Shown: positions 24,199 to 34,164, counted from the stretch's first letter. The stretch is DNA of 50,919 nt from an uncultured Burkholderiales bacterium (GCA_903861115.1 CAIOTD010000010.1:1-50919); one strand, 5' to 3'. Numbers and translations are program-made. Notes: generated by a model not told the origin, from the letters alone.

Positions 24199-26091
24199 AT
24201 GCGTTCATTTGCTGCACACCCCACCCCCACCCCCACAAGCGCTGCGGTCCCCAGCACGTCAGGCAAGTCAGACCTGGATGTTTTAAAGCGTTTGCTGCCC
24301 TACCTGTGGGCCTACAAAGTTCGGGTGATCTTGGCCTTGTCCTTCATGGTGTGCGCGAAATTGGCCAATGTGGGCGTGCCCTTGGTGCTCAAAGAGTTGA
24401 TCGACGCGATGACGCCCCATGTGGCCAACGCAAACGCCCAACAAGCCGAGGGCGTCCCCCTTTTGATGGTGCCGTTTGCGCTTCTTTTGGCCTACGGGTT
24501 GTTGAGGCTGTCGGTCTCCGGTTTTACGGAGCTGAGAGAGTTGGTCTTTGCCAAAGCCACGCAAGGTGCGGCCAGGCAGATCGCCTTGCAAACCTTTGAT
24601 CACTTGCACGGCTTGAGTTTGCGCTTTCATCTGGAGCGCCAAACTGGGGGCATGACCAGGGACATTGAAAGGGGCGTGAGGGGCATCGAGTCCTTGATCT
24701 CTTATTCCTTGTACAGCATTGTCCCCACCTTGATTGAAGTGGTGTTGGTGCTGTCCATTTTGTCCTACCGCTACGACGCTTGGTTTGCCGTGATCACCCT
24801 TTTTGCGTTGGTGTTTTACATCGTGTTCACGGTCAAGGTCACGCAGTGGAGAACGCACTTTAGAAAACAAGTCAACGAGTTGGACTCCATGGCGCACACC
24901 CGAGCCGTGGACTCGTTGCTCAATTACGAGACGGTGAAATACTTCAACAACGAAGCCTTTGAGTCCAAGCGCTACGACCAAAGTTTGAACCAGTTGAGAG
25001 TGGCAAGACTCAAAGCGCAGACGTCCTTGAGTCTGCTCAACACGGGGCAACAATTGATCATTGCAGTGGCCTTGGTGGGGGTGCTCTACAGGGCCACACA
25101 AGGGGTGGTGGATGGCCGCATGACGCTTGGGGATTTGGTGATGATCAATGCGTTCATGATTCAGCTCTACATTCCTTTGAATTTTTTGGGCGTGATTTAC
25201 CGCGAGATCAAACAAAGCCTCACCGATTTGGACAAGATGTTCACCTTGCTCGAGCGTGAGCGGGAGATCTCCGATGTCCCGCATGCCCGTGAGTTGGCTT
25301 TGTTAACCCCCCCGAGGGTCACCTTTAGGGATGTGCATTTTTCGTACGACCCCAGCCGTGAGATTTTGAAGGGCCTCAGTTTTGAAATTCCACCTGGCCA
25401 AACTGTGGCGGTGGTTGGCGCGTCGGGGTCGGGCAAGTCGACACTTGCCAGGCTCTTGTACCGCTTTTATGACGTGCAAAGTGGGCACATTGAGATCAAC
25501 GGGGTGGATGTGCGGGAACTCAAACAGTCCAGCCTTCGCCGTCACATCGGGATCGTGCCCCAGGACACGGTCCTGTTCAATGACACCATTCGTTACAACA
25601 TCGCGTACGGTCAAGTGCAGGCCACCTCTGAGCAAGTCATTCAAGCGGCAAAGAGTGCCCACATTCATGACTTCATTGCACAAACCGCTTTGGGCTATGA
25701 GACACAGGTGGGTGAGCGGGGCTTGAAACTGTCCGGCGGAGAAAAGCAGCGTGTGGCGATCGCCAGGACGCTTTTGAAAAACCCACCGATATTGATCTTT
25801 GATGAGGCCACATCGGCACTGGACAGTGCCAATGAAAGAACCATTCAAGCTGAACTCAGAGGGGTTGCCCAAAACAAAACCACCTTGGTCATTGCGCACC
25901 GTTTGTCCACCATTGTCTCGGCACATGAAATTTTGGTGATGGCCCACGGTGAGATCGTTGAGCGCGGCAGCCATGACAAACTCTTGGCGCTGAATGGCAA
26001 ATACGCGAGCATGTGGGCTTTGCAGCAAAGTGGTGCCGATGCCGATGCCGATGCCGATGGCCCTTTGGCGGCCTTGGGTTTGCCGCAATGA
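24199..26091 (+). CDS. ABC exporter, permease-ATPase fusion (Atm1/ABCB7 type)
   Basis: Inner-membrane half-transporter that homodimerises. It has 630 residues from the ATG at 24199. A six-helix transmembrane domain spans ~30-330, with GGMTRDIERGVRGIESL and LLNYETVKYFNNEAFE typical of Atm1-type exporters, which handle glutathione-linked or metal-related compounds. The nucleotide-binding domain has Walker A GASGSGKST (~405-413), signature LSGGEKQR (~511-518), Walker B ILIFDEATSALD and H-loop VIAHRLSTI. The start has no ribosome site and follows a run of eight C. The frame extends upstream over the palindrome and thioesterase start, which argues against an earlier start. The C-terminal tail encodes (Ala-Asp)4 from a GCCGAT repeat. 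Confidence 0.93.
   Translation: MRSFAAHPTPTPTSAAVPSTSGKSDLDVLKRLLPYLWAYKVRVILALSFMVCAKLANVGVPLVLKELIDAMTPHVANANAQQAEGVPLLMVPFALLLAYGLLRLSVSGFTELRELVFAKATQGAARQIALQTFDHLHGLSLRFHLERQTGGMTRDIERGVRGIESLISYSLYSIVPTLIEVVLVLSILSYRYDAWFAVITLFALVFYIVFTVKVTQWRTHFRKQVNELDSMAHTRAVDSLLNYETVKYFNNEAFESKRYDQSLNQLRVARLKAQTSLSLLNTGQQLIIAVALVGVLYRATQGVVDGRMTLGDLVMINAFMIQLYIPLNFLGVIYREIKQSLTDLDKMFTLLEREREISDVPHARELALLTPPRVTFRDVHFSYDPSREILKGLSFEIPPGQTVAVVGASGSGKSTLARLLYRFYDVQSGHIEINGVDVRELKQSSLRRHIGIVPQDTVLFNDTIRYNIAYGQVQATSEQVIQAAKSAHIHDFIAQTALGYETQVGERGLKLSGGEKQRVAIARTLLKNPPILIFDEATSALDSANERTIQAELRGVAQNKTTLVIAHRLSTIVSAHEILVMAHGEIVERGSHDKLLALNGKYASMWALQQSGADADADADGPLAALGLPQ
26035..26058 (+). repeat. Hexanucleotide repeat (GCCGAT)4 in the ABC exporter C-terminus
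   Basis: Four perfect tandem copies of GCCGAT encode Ala-Asp four times near the end of the protein. Six-base units keep frame on expansion, so only tail length would vary. Confidence 0.85.
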
Positions 26092-26229
26092 GGCCCACTG
26101 CGCCTGCGGCCTGAAGGGAGCTGCATCAGAGCCCCGTCGTTGGGCTGCCGTGGAGCACCTGAGCCCTTGACCCCCTGACACCTTAGCGGTTGAGTACTTC
26201 GGTGGGGCTTTCGCCCAGGGGCCTGCGCT

Positions 26230-28617
26230 TCAAGGCAAATCGGGGTTGGGGTCTGCGTGATCGGGCTCGGTTTTACGAGGACCCACTTTGGGCAGCCGCG
26301 CCTTGATGGATTGTGCTTGGAGGGTGAACATGGCCGCATACACGGTGCTGTTGCTGATGACTTTTTTGACATAGTCACGCGTCTCGTTGAAGGGAATGTT
26401 CTCCACCCAAATGGCCGCCTCCAATTCGGGCCCTTCGCGCCAACGTCTAGACCGTGAGGGGCCGGCGTTGTAAGCGGCAGCGGTCAAGGGGTAGGAGGAC
26501 TCAAAACTCTCCAACACCAGTCGCATGTAGCCGGTTCCAATGGCCACATTGGTCTCTTTGTCTTTGAGCATCTCAGGTGAAAAAGGCGTGAGGCCTATTT
26601 TTTTGGCGGTCCATTTGGCCGTTTGAGGCATGACTTGCATAAGGCCTGATGCACCGACTTGGGATTTGATGTCGGTGACAAAGCGACTTTCTTGGCGCAT
26701 CAAGCCGTAAATGAAGGCGGGGTCCAAGTCGTTGCTTTTTGCATAAGAGAGAATCAAGTCTTTGTGGGGCGTGGGAAAGAGGTACTCGGGCTCCCAGATC
26801 TCGCGAGCGCGCTCGCTTGTGTAGATGCAGCGGTCGTAGACCTGGTGGCTGCAAGCGAGTTGAGAGGCGGCCATCATTTCAGCGTCGCTCATGCGACCCG
26901 CCTCTCCTTGTGCGTTGACCAAGCTCGTCGCGTAATTCCATTCCCGCACTCCTTCTGATCTGAGGCCCAAAGAAATGGCATAGAGCGCACGCTTTAAGCC
27001 CACGTGGTTGGCAATGGTCTGGCTGTCTTGCGCGCTTGGCGCAGCCGGTTTGGGAGGGAGGGTCACTTTTTTACCCAACTCCTCCAAGGCCAGTTGTTCA
27101 TAAAAGCCTTTGACCGAGGCAATCGACTCAAGCAATGTGAGGGCCTCTGATTTGCTTCGGCTTTGAGCGCTGTTGGGCGCTTGGGCCAAGAGCGCGCGTG
27201 CAAGCCAATAGGCCCAGACAGGCTCTTTCCTTGCGTCAGGCGTCATCGCCTTGATCGCCTCTTCCACCTTGCCCCATTGGGGGCCTTGGGGTTGCTTGAG
27301 CAGGGTGCGCACGTACCAACCGAGCAGGTCATCGTTCATGTCGCTGATTTTTTTAGAGCGCTCAAAATAGCCCATCGCCTGGGGATCAAATTTGAGGGCG
27401 GCTTGCATGCCCATGACGCCCCAAAGCCAGTGGCGTTGTTCGCTGCTTAAGTAGGGCTCCCATTTTTCTTTGAGCAACTCGCTGGCCTGGGTGGGGTCTG
27501 CGGTGGCGGCTCGGATCAGCGCCAAAACGATCAACTCTTGTCGGGTCTTTTGAGGGGCGGCAAAACGGTCTTTTAAAAAGCGGTGAGGTTGAGTCCAGGC
27601 GGCATTCAGAGAGCTCAGTGCATCGGCGTCAACCATTTGGACCACGTCACGGGTCAATTTGAGGCGATTGTTTTGTGCGCCCACGCGGGCCTTTTGCCAC
27701 AGCTCCAGCGCAGTGATTTTTTTGTTGTCATACAAGTGATCGATCGCCCATTTGCAGCCGTCATCGGCCACGGTTTGTTTGGACCAAAGGGATTTGATGT
27801 CATTTTCAATGCCCGCCTTGGGACTGGGGCCCAAGTATTCAACGAGCAAGCCATAACACAGCAGTTCGCGGTCATCGCGCATGCGGTAATTGGGGAACTC
27901 GCTTGCAAAAGTGGTCCAGTCTCTGCGCGAGCCCAAGAGCAGGAGCCAGTCATTGCGCAGGCGGTCTTCTTGGTAGGTGTTGGCATAGGTTTTAAAGAAG
28001 TCTTTGACCTCTTGGGTGCTGGCGCTGTCCAAGCGCGCTCTGAGCTCCCAGTAGGCGGCCCAAGGGGCCAAAGGGCTCGACTGTGCAAGTGGCAAGAGCG
28101 CGCTCAATTTGTTGCGGTCTAGGCGTTTGAACGCTTGCGCCATGTCGATCACGGCTTGATCGGCAGCGGTTGGGGTGCCTGAGAAAGAACCACTTGAAAG
28201 CAAAGCGGCGCTCAGCGCCGAGTTGCTTGGCGCAGGGGATGATGAAGGGCTCGCGTTGGTGGCGTTGCTCGAGTTGGAGGGCTGGCTTGCATGCGCTTTG
28301 TCTTTTTTTGTTTTTGAACTCGGCGAGCTGTGCGTCATGGCCAAAAGCAAAGCCTCTTGCTCCAAAGGCTTGGGCAAGGCGGTGTCGATCTCCCAGGATG
28401 CGCTCTTGGTGGGGCCGATGCCGTGGATCTCTTCGCCAAGAGGCGCTTGGCGAAGAGGCGCGGCCCATAAAGTGTCGCACTCAACGTTCAAGAGCAAGAG
28501 GCTCAGCACAAGTGGAGCACCCAGGCGTTCAAGAGCGACTGATCGAGGCAAAAAGCAAAGCGAAAACATGTGCATAAGTTGGGTCAGGGGCTTGTGGGTA
28601 CCCAGCAATGAAAGCAT
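26230..28617 (-). CDS. Soluble lytic murein transglycosylase (Slt type)
   Basis: Periplasmic exo-lytic transglycosylase that cleaves glycan strands to 1,6-anhydro-muropeptides, whose sugar is recycled by AnmK. It has 795 residues from the ATG at 28617. The C-terminal GH23/SLT domain has catalytic Glu in GLMRQESRF, followed by GASGLMQVMPQTA, VAIGTGYM and AAYNAGPSRSRRW. Before it lies the long alpha-helical superhelix of Slt70-like enzymes. A Ser/Asn/Pro-rich linker is near the N-terminus. The export signal appears to be APLVLSLLLLNVECDTLWA, so starts at 28575 or 28569 are also possible. No start has a good ribosome site. Confidence 0.92.
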   Translation of the reverse strand: MLSLLGTHKPLTQLMHMFSLCFLPRSVALERLGAPLVLSLLLLNVECDTLWAAPLRQAPLGEEIHGIGPTKSASWEIDTALPKPLEQEALLLAMTHSSPSSKTKKDKAHASQPSNSSNATNASPSSSPAPSNSALSAALLSSGSFSGTPTAADQAVIDMAQAFKRLDRNKLSALLPLAQSSPLAPWAAYWELRARLDSASTQEVKDFFKTYANTYQEDRLRNDWLLLLGSRRDWTTFASEFPNYRMRDDRELLCYGLLVEYLGPSPKAGIENDIKSLWSKQTVADDGCKWAIDHLYDNKKITALELWQKARVGAQNNRLKLTRDVVQMVDADALSSLNAAWTQPHRFLKDRFAAPQKTRQELIVLALIRAATADPTQASELLKEKWEPYLSSEQRHWLWGVMGMQAALKFDPQAMGYFERSKKISDMNDDLLGWYVRTLLKQPQGPQWGKVEEAIKAMTPDARKEPVWAYWLARALLAQAPNSAQSRSKSEALTLLESIASVKGFYEQLALEELGKKVTLPPKPAAPSAQDSQTIANHVGLKRALYAISLGLRSEGVREWNYATSLVNAQGEAGRMSDAEMMAASQLACSHQVYDRCIYTSERAREIWEPEYLFPTPHKDLILSYAKSNDLDPAFIYGLMRQESRFVTDIKSQVGASGLMQVMPQTAKWTAKKIGLTPFSPEMLKDKETNVAIGTGYMRLVLESFESSYPLTAAAYNAGPSRSRRWREGPELEAAIWVENIPFNETRDYVKKVISNSTVYAAMFTLQAQSIKARLPKVGPRKTEPDHADPNPDLP

Positions 28618-28705
28618 TGAGTGTATGCGAGGAGAAGGATTGTAGTGAAGTCCTGCAAAAAGTGCGCGCAAGGTGTGGCACGCCTTGTGTTGTGCTTAAA
28701 CCAAC

Positions 28706-28918
28706 GACTTGAGCTTTGGGGGACGGTGGATGGCTTGCAAATGCGCGTGAATCGAGCTTGAATACCGCTCAGCGGTGTTGCCAGACCGGATTGGCGCCAT
28801 AATGAGGTGAACGTGACGCGTTGAACTTGAGCAGGCTTGGCGCAGACCCTGTGCACAGCAGCGCCCAAGCGCGGTTTGACGCATCCATTCGACATCTGGG
28901 CTTCTGGGCCTCCAAGTC
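28706..28918 (+). ncRNA. ssrS: Predicted 6S RNA
   Basis: 6S RNA binds the sigma-70 RNA polymerase by mimicking an open promoter. The stretch folds as a long rod with a central bubble. The outer pair is GACTTG (28706-28711) with CAAGTC (28913-28918). TGGATG (28727-28732) pairs with CATCCA (28882-28887). CAAA..CGCG (28738-28747) pairs with CGCG.TTTG (28870-28878). The apical stem is GCGCCA (28794-28799) with TGGCGC (28838-28843). Hairpin ACCGC-TCA-GCGGT (28764-28776) sits in the 5' side of the bubble, as in 6S RNA. It lies directly upstream of the 5-formyl-THF cyclo-ligase gene, the conserved ssrS-ygfA arrangement. Ends are approximate, and I did not have an alignment. Confidence 0.72.
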
Positions 28919-28939
28919 TTTAGGGGATCTTGTTTTTTT

Positions 28940-29545
28940 ATGGCCAATCAATTAAAACAAAATTTACGCCAACAGTTGCTGGCCTCGCGCATGGACATGC
29001 CAGATCGCTTGGAGCGCGCAGAGTTGCTGCAGCGCGCCATGCGCATTTGGCTGCTGGGAAGAGAGGATGTGGTCATTGGCGCGTATTGGCCCATCAAGGG
29101 CGAGTTTGATCCTTTGCCCGCTTTGCACCGCTGGAAAGAGGACGGTGAGTTGCTCGATGAACCGCTCAGACGTCGAATTGGTTTGCCCGTGGTGGACCCA
29201 CAGACCAAGACCTTGAGCTTTCATGTGTGGTACCCGGGCTGCCCCATGCAAGAAGATGCCTACAACATTCCAAAGCCCAAAGACACCGAAGAGATTTTTC
29301 CAACCCTTTTGTTCGTGCCGTGCTTGGGCTATGCGCCTGGGGGCTACCGGCTGGGGTATGGGGGAGGATTTTACGACCGAACCTTGGCCAGTCTCACGCC
29401 CAAGCCCGACACCGTGGGTGTCGGTTTTGCGCAAGGGTACTTGGACGACTTTGAGCCCGATGAGTTTGATCTGCCGCTGGACAATTTGCTCAATGAGCAT
29501 GGGGTGGTGTGGCCCATCGCCCCCATGACGCCCAGATCCAATTGA
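28940..29545 (+). CDS. 5-formyltetrahydrofolate cyclo-ligase
   Basis: ATP-dependent enzyme that turns 5-formyl-THF into 5,10-methenyl-THF in folate metabolism (YgfA/Fau family). It has 201 residues. The N-terminal LKQNLRQQLLASR is the usual K/R-rich start, VIGAYWPIKGEFD is the folate-site region, and the diagnostic GYRLGYGGGFYDRTL is at ~135-149. The ATG at 28940 comes right after a T-run that follows the predicted 6S RNA, so both may be cut from one transcript. No strong ribosome site is visible, which fits weak or regulated translation. Confidence 0.95.
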   Translation: MANQLKQNLRQQLLASRMDMPDRLERAELLQRAMRIWLLGREDVVIGAYWPIKGEFDPLPALHRWKEDGELLDEPLRRRIGLPVVDPQTKTLSFHVWYPGCPMQEDAYNIPKPKDTEEIFPTLLFVPCLGYAPGGYRLGYGGGFYDRTLASLTPKPDTVGVGFAQGYLDDFEPDEFDLPLDNLLNEHGVVWPIAPMTPRSN

Positions 29546-29549
29546 AGTC

Positions 29550-29565
29550 AAGGCCCGCGGGCCTT
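29550..29565. terminator. GC-rich palindrome after the cyclo-ligase gene
   Basis: AAGGCCCGCGGGCCTT is a perfect 16-base palindrome five bases after the stop. It can form a short hairpin with a CGCG loop but has no T-run, so termination is uncertain. Confidence 0.3.
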
Positions 29566-29654
29566 CAAGGCACTCGGTGAAGCCGCCAGCGGACTGGCGT
29601 GGCCTTGCTTGGGGGCCATGGGGTCAACTGGGCTGACTGGACCTACTGTACCTT

Positions 29655-30593
29655 CTATGCCTTCTGTGCCTTGACAAGCTTTAAGACGACGCTTTCATAG
29701 GCTTTCAGCTTGGCCCGTGCCTTGGCGCGTTGTTCCGGGGTGGTCGTGTTGTGAAAGGCGGCCACCGCCTCACAGTTCACTTTGAGGCGGCGCTCACTGT
29801 ACTCCAGCAAGTCGGGGTCTTTGATGTGTGCGGCACGGTTGAGCCAATCGCGAACAATTTGCTCGCTGTCTTTTAAAAGGGACTCCGCGCTCAAGTCGGT
29901 CTTGGTTTTGAGGGCGTTTAATTTCTCCAGCGCTTTGAGGGTTTCGTCTTGCCGGTAGAGTTTGATGGCCAAGGTCTTTGCAGGCTCAAAGCCAGCGTTT
30001 TGCGCCAAACTTTGGATCGTCCACTTTTGTGCGTTTGAGATGCGGCCATACAAGTCGCGCGCTTGCTCCAGGCCCTTGTCTGTTTGGTGTTCGAGTCTTT
30101 CGCTGGGCGTGCCACTCATCCACTCACGGATCCACTCTTTGTTCTTTTTGTGAAAATTCGACTGCAAGGTTTTGGTCTGCTCAGCGCTGAAACTGCTGGC
30201 CACTCTTGCAATGCTTGGGGCCAGCCGCGCAATCACCTCGGGCAAGGTTTGGAGGACTTTTCTTTCAATCCCGCAGGTCTGTTCGCTTGAGAGTTCAAGA
30301 TGCGACACGGGCATCAACTCCTGGATCAGGCCAAGGGCCTGGGGCAATTGGGTTTCACGGTGCCATTTTTGCAGGGCTTTGAGCTCCTCTTTGACGATCG
30401 GGGATTGGTCGCTCCTGAAGTCCAAATAGCTGTCGAGCCACCAAAATACGAGTTGCGGGCTGTTTTCGTACAAGGATTCTAAAAGGCTGCAAGAGCCAAG
30501 ACACAGCATGCAAATCAATCCGAAGACCGCTTTGCGGGCATAATTGATTGCGCGAGCACTTCTTGATCTGCAGAGTGGGTCGATAATGGGCAT
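29655..30593 (-). CDS. DUF6279 family lipoprotein
   Basis: Predicted lipoprotein of unknown function. It has 312 residues. The N-terminal signal AVFGLICMLCLGSC ends in a lipobox-like LGSC (Cys ~35), and the mature part starts SLLESLYENSPQLVFWWLDSYLDF, which matches the DUF6279 family. The rest is helical and charged, with several 20-40-residue amphipathic stretches. The predicted place is the membrane, tethered by lipid. It stands alone, convergent with the cyclo-ligase gene and divergent from glmU. Confidence 0.85.
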   Translation of the reverse strand: MPIIDPLCRSRSARAINYARKAVFGLICMLCLGSCSLLESLYENSPQLVFWWLDSYLDFRSDQSPIVKEELKALQKWHRETQLPQALGLIQELMPVSHLELSSEQTCGIERKVLQTLPEVIARLAPSIARVASSFSAEQTKTLQSNFHKKNKEWIREWMSGTPSERLEHQTDKGLEQARDLYGRISNAQKWTIQSLAQNAGFEPAKTLAIKLYRQDETLKALEKLNALKTKTDLSAESLLKDSEQIVRDWLNRAAHIKDPDLLEYSERRLKVNCEAVAAFHNTTTPEQRAKARAKLKAYESVVLKLVKAQKA

Positions 30594-30660
30594 GTTTGAA
30601 GTGACGCGCTAGGCGTTTTGAAGTGTTAAATAAAGTGATGTTGAACAAAGAAAACAAGAC

Positions 30661-32103
30661 ATGCAGCTAGGACAGACTCAAAATCCACAAATTCCCTTGG
30701 ATGTGGTGATTATGGCAGGCGGCAAGGGCACGCGCATGAAGAGTCGCCTGCCCAAGGTCTTGCACACCCTTGGGGGTCAATCCTTGATCGCACACGTGAT
30801 CAAAGTGGCCGATGCTTTGGGTGCCAGAAGCAAGGTGGTCGTGGTCGGGCACGGCGCACAAGCGGTGAAGGAGGCGCTGGCACAGACGCAAGGACTTCAG
30901 TTTGCGCTGCAAGAGCCGCAACTGGGCACGGGCCATGCGCTGCAAACGGCGTGCGCCCTCTTGCCCGATGACGGCCTGACGCTGGTGTTGTCTGGCGATG
31001 TGCCTTTGATCGAGTTGGACACGTTAAAGCAACTCATCGACGCCTCTGAAGGACAGCACCTGGCGCTTTTGAATTTGCACACCGATGCACCCCACGGTTA
31101 TGGGCGCATTGTGCGGGGGAAAAAGGCGGCGGGCTCTGAGCGCGGTGAGATCGAAGCCATCGTTGAAGAAAAAGATGCAAGCCCTCAAGAGCGAGACATC
31201 CAAGAAATCTATTCGGGCGTGATGGTCGTGCCCAATCGACTTTTAAAGCCCTGGCTCAAACGACTTGAGCCCAACAATGCACAACAGGAATACTATTTGA
31301 CCGATGTGGTCAAATTCGCCCATGCCGATGCACTCGCCATCAAAAGCCATCTCACCTTGAAGGCTTTGGAGGTCAGTGGTGTGAACGATCCGCTTCAGTT
31401 GGCGCAGATGGAGCGAGCGTACCAGCAACAGTTGGCACGTGCGTTGATGCGCTCAGGGGTGAGGCTCATGGATCCAGAGCGCCTTGACATCCGCGGCGAA
31501 TTGATCTGCGAGAGCGATGTGCAAATTGATGTCAATTGCGTCTTCATTGGACAAGTGGTTTTAGAAAGCGGCGTGCAAATCGATGCCAACTGCGTGATTG
31601 CGCACGCGCACATCAAAGCGGGCGCGCACATCTTGGCCTACACACACATCGAGGGGGACGCACAAAATGAACACGCGCGTGTCGTGGTGGGCGAAGGGGC
31701 AAGGGTGGGGCCGTTTTCTCGGCTCAGGCCAGGGGCCCAGTTGGGCCCTGATGTGCATGTGGGCAACTTTGTAGAAATCAAAAATGCACGTCTTGCAAAG
31801 GGCGCCAAAGCCAATCACTTGGCCTACATTGGGGATGCCTCGCTTGGCGAACGGGTCAATTACGGCGCCGGTAGCATCACGGCCAACTATGACGGCGCGA
31901 ACAAACACCACACCACCATCGAGTCGGACGTGCATGTGGGCTCCAACTGTGTGTTGGTCGCGCCTTTGACGCTGGGTGCCGGAGGCACCATTGGTGCGGG
32001 TTCAACCGTCACCAAGAACACAGCGAGCGGTGCTTTGACCGTGGTCAGGGCAAAAGCGGTGAGCATCATGAATTGGGCGCGACCCGTTAAAACAAAAAAA
32101 TAG
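30661..32103 (+). CDS. glmU: Bifunctional GlcNAc-1-phosphate uridyltransferase / glucosamine-1-phosphate acetyltransferase
   Basis: Makes UDP-GlcNAc, the precursor of peptidoglycan and LPS. It has 480 residues (E. coli 456). The N-terminal uridyltransferase has LDVVIMAGGKGTRMKSRLPKVL split over ~13-34 with the GGKGTRM signature, the LGTGHALQ loop and SGDVPLI. The C-terminal left-handed beta-helix (~255-460) carries the acetyltransferase site, with NFVEIKNA, NHLAYIGDA and NYGAGSITANYDG. The extra length is a ~12-residue N-terminal extension and a small insert near RGKKAAGSERGE. glmS follows after 35 bases, so the last two UDP-GlcNAc enzymes and the first share an operon. Confidence 0.97.
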   Translation: MQLGQTQNPQIPLDVVIMAGGKGTRMKSRLPKVLHTLGGQSLIAHVIKVADALGARSKVVVVGHGAQAVKEALAQTQGLQFALQEPQLGTGHALQTACALLPDDGLTLVLSGDVPLIELDTLKQLIDASEGQHLALLNLHTDAPHGYGRIVRGKKAAGSERGEIEAIVEEKDASPQERDIQEIYSGVMVVPNRLLKPWLKRLEPNNAQQEYYLTDVVKFAHADALAIKSHLTLKALEVSGVNDPLQLAQMERAYQQQLARALMRSGVRLMDPERLDIRGELICESDVQIDVNCVFIGQVVLESGVQIDANCVIAHAHIKAGAHILAYTHIEGDAQNEHARVVVGEGARVGPFSRLRPGAQLGPDVHVGNFVEIKNARLAKGAKANHLAYIGDASLGERVNYGAGSITANYDGANKHHTTIESDVHVGSNCVLVAPLTLGAGGTIGAGSTVTKNTASGALTVVRAKAVSIMNWARPVKTKK

Positions 32104-32138
32104 GTGGCTGGCCTTCAAAGGTTTTTAGGAGCTGAGGT

Positions 32139-34046
32139 ATGTGTGGAATCGTGGCCGGAATTTCGGCGCAAAATGTGGTGCCTGTCTTGGTGCAGGGTTT
32201 GGCCCGCTTGGAGTACCGCGGGTATGACTCCTGTGGCGTTGCGGTGTTTTCTTTAAAACCCCAACTGCAGCAATTGCCGGGCCTGCAAAGGGCCAGAAGT
32301 ACATCGCGTGTGAGTGAGCTCGCCGAGCAAGTGTTCCCCACGCAACCTGGCAATGGACTCGCAGGGCTGATCGGGATTGCACACACACGCTGGGCCACGC
32401 ACGGCGCGCCACACGTGGACAATGCGCACCCGCACTTCAGTGTGAGTGACAAGCTTCAGATCGGTTTGGTTCACAACGGCATCATTGAAAACTATGAGAC
32501 CTTGCGTGAGGAGCTGAAACAAAAGGGGTATGTGTTTGAGAGCCAAACCGACACCGAGGTCGTGGCGCATTTGATTCACTCTTTGTACCAAGGCGACTTG
32601 TACCAAGCCTTTCAAAATGCATTGCACCAATTGAAAGGTGCATACGCTTTGGCCGTGATGTGTAACTTGGAGCCGGGTCGATTGGTGGGTGCCAGGGCGG
32701 GCTCGCCCCTGGTGTTTGGGGTCAGTCACAAGAAGGAGTCGCAAGGACATTATTTGGCAAGCGACGCGATGGCACTCGCCGGGGTGGTCGATGCCTTTGT
32801 GTTTCTTGAGGAGGGCGACACCATCGATGTTCGATTGGATGGCTTTCAGGTGATCAGTGCCATGGGGGCTCGCATCACGCGTGTGATGCGCCCGTTGCCG
32901 GTCTTTGGGCAAGCGGCGCAGTTGGGCCCCTATCAGCATTACATGCAAAAGGAAATCTTTGAACAACCTCAAGCGATTTCTGACACATTGGAGGGTGTAC
33001 AAAGCATCGTGCCCGAGTTGTTTGATTTGAAAGAGCTCGATCAAGCACAAAAAGATGCGAGACCGCGTGCACAAACGGTTTTTGAAGAGGTTGATCGTGT
33101 GTTGCTGCTGGCCTGCGGCACGAGTTACTACAGTGCAAGCACGGCCAAGTATTGGCTCGAGAGCATTGCCAAAATACCGACCCAAGTTGAGATCGCCAGT
33201 GAGTACCGCTACAGAGAGTCTGTGGCGCATCCGAACACGTTGGTGGTGTGCATTTCTCAGTCTGGCGAGACGGCCGACACCTTGGCGGCCTTAAAGCATG
33301 CGAAAAGTTTGGGGATGAATCACACCTTGAGCATTTGCAATGTGTCGACCTCGGCCATGGTGCGTGAGTGCGCGCTCTCTTACGTGACGCGCGCAGGTGT
33401 GGAAGTGGGCGTCGCTTCCACAAAGGCCTTCACCACCCAATTGGCCGCGCTCTTTTTGCTCACCTTGGTGCTTGCCAAAACAAAGGGGCATTTGAGTGCA
33501 AAAGAGGAGTCACGCCATTTGCATGCGATGCGCCATTTGCCCGCCGCCCTTCAGGCGGTCTTGGCCTTGGAGCCGCAAATCATGGCGTGGGCCCAAGCGT
33601 TCAAGGTCAGAGAAAACGCACTCTTTCTTGGGCGTGGACTTCATTACCCGATCGCGCTTGAGGGCGCCTTGAAGCTCAAAGAGATCAGCTACATCCATGC
33701 AGAGGCCTATCCGGCGGGAGAATTGAAGCACGGCCCCTTGGCCTTGGTGACGGATGCCATGCCGGTCGTGACGGTGGCCCCCAACGATGCGTTGCTTGAA
33801 AAACTCAAAAGCAATATGCAAGAGGTTCGAGCCCGTGGAGGGGTGCTCTATGTGTTGGCCGATGCGGACACACACATCGAGTCCAGTGAGGGACTCAACG
33901 TGATCCGTATGCCAGAGCACTACGGAGAGTTGTCCCCCATTTTGCATGTCGTGCCTTTGCAGTTGTTGGCCTATCACACGGCGCTTGCCAGGGGCTCAGA
34001 TGTCGACAAGCCAAGGAACTTGGCCAAGTCGGTGACCGTGGAGTAG
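32139..34046 (+). CDS. glmS: Glutamine-fructose-6-phosphate aminotransferase (isomerizing)
   Basis: Makes glucosamine-6-phosphate from fructose-6-phosphate and glutamine, the entry to amino-sugar synthesis. It has 635 residues. The catalytic Cys follows Met directly (MCGIVAGIS), as in Ntn amidotransferases. [23 protein letters not shown] and [10 protein letters not shown] complete the glutaminase half. Two SIS domains follow, with [14 protein letters not shown] and SQSGETADT. The C-terminus ends [12 protein letters not shown], the conserved tail. GGAG precedes the ATG. No glmS ribozyme is present in the 35-base gap after glmU. Confidence 0.98.
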   Translation: MCGIVAGISAQNVVPVLVQGLARLEYRGYDSCGVAVFSLKPQLQQLPGLQRARSTSRVSELAEQVFPTQPGNGLAGLIGIAHTRWATHGAPHVDNAHPHFSVSDKLQIGLVHNGIIENYETLREELKQKGYVFESQTDTEVVAHLIHSLYQGDLYQAFQNALHQLKGAYALAVMCNLEPGRLVGARAGSPLVFGVSHKKESQGHYLASDAMALAGVVDAFVFLEEGDTIDVRLDGFQVISAMGARITRVMRPLPVFGQAAQLGPYQHYMQKEIFEQPQAISDTLEGVQSIVPELFDLKELDQAQKDARPRAQTVFEEVDRVLLLACGTSYYSASTAKYWLESIAKIPTQVEIASEYRYRESVAHPNTLVVCISQSGETADTLAALKHAKSLGMNHTLSICNVSTSAMVRECALSYVTRAGVEVGVASTKAFTTQLAALFLLTLVLAKTKGHLSAKEESRHLHAMRHLPAALQAVLALEPQIMAWAQAFKVRENALFLGRGLHYPIALEGALKLKEISYIHAEAYPAGELKHGPLALVTDAMPVVTVAPNDALLEKLKSNMQEVRARGGVLYVLADADTHIESSEGLNVIRMPEHYGELSPILHVVPLQLLAYHTALARGSDVDKPRNLAKSVTVE

Positions 34047-34164
34047 TCAGGCTATTGGGGTCATCTTGGCGTCGTCCCTGTCATCCATGAAGACACTTTG
34101 TTGGGCAAGTGACAAGACCCGTTAGATCGGGACATGCACGCATTTTAATTTGGCTTGGGCTTAC

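Noticed and set aside
24283-25284. 333-codon minus-strand open frame opposite the ABC exporter
   Set aside because: Antisense shadow of the permease domain; His/Gln-rich, no family resemblance.
34047-34164. LexA box in front of the HMCES gene
   Set aside because: CTGTCATCCATGAAGACA resembles a half-site pair but does not fit CTGT-N8-ACAG. No box was found before ruvA either.
34150-34164. Five extra codons at the N-terminus of the HMCES protein
   Set aside because: They would bury the catalytic Cys that must be at position 2, so the start is placed at 34165.
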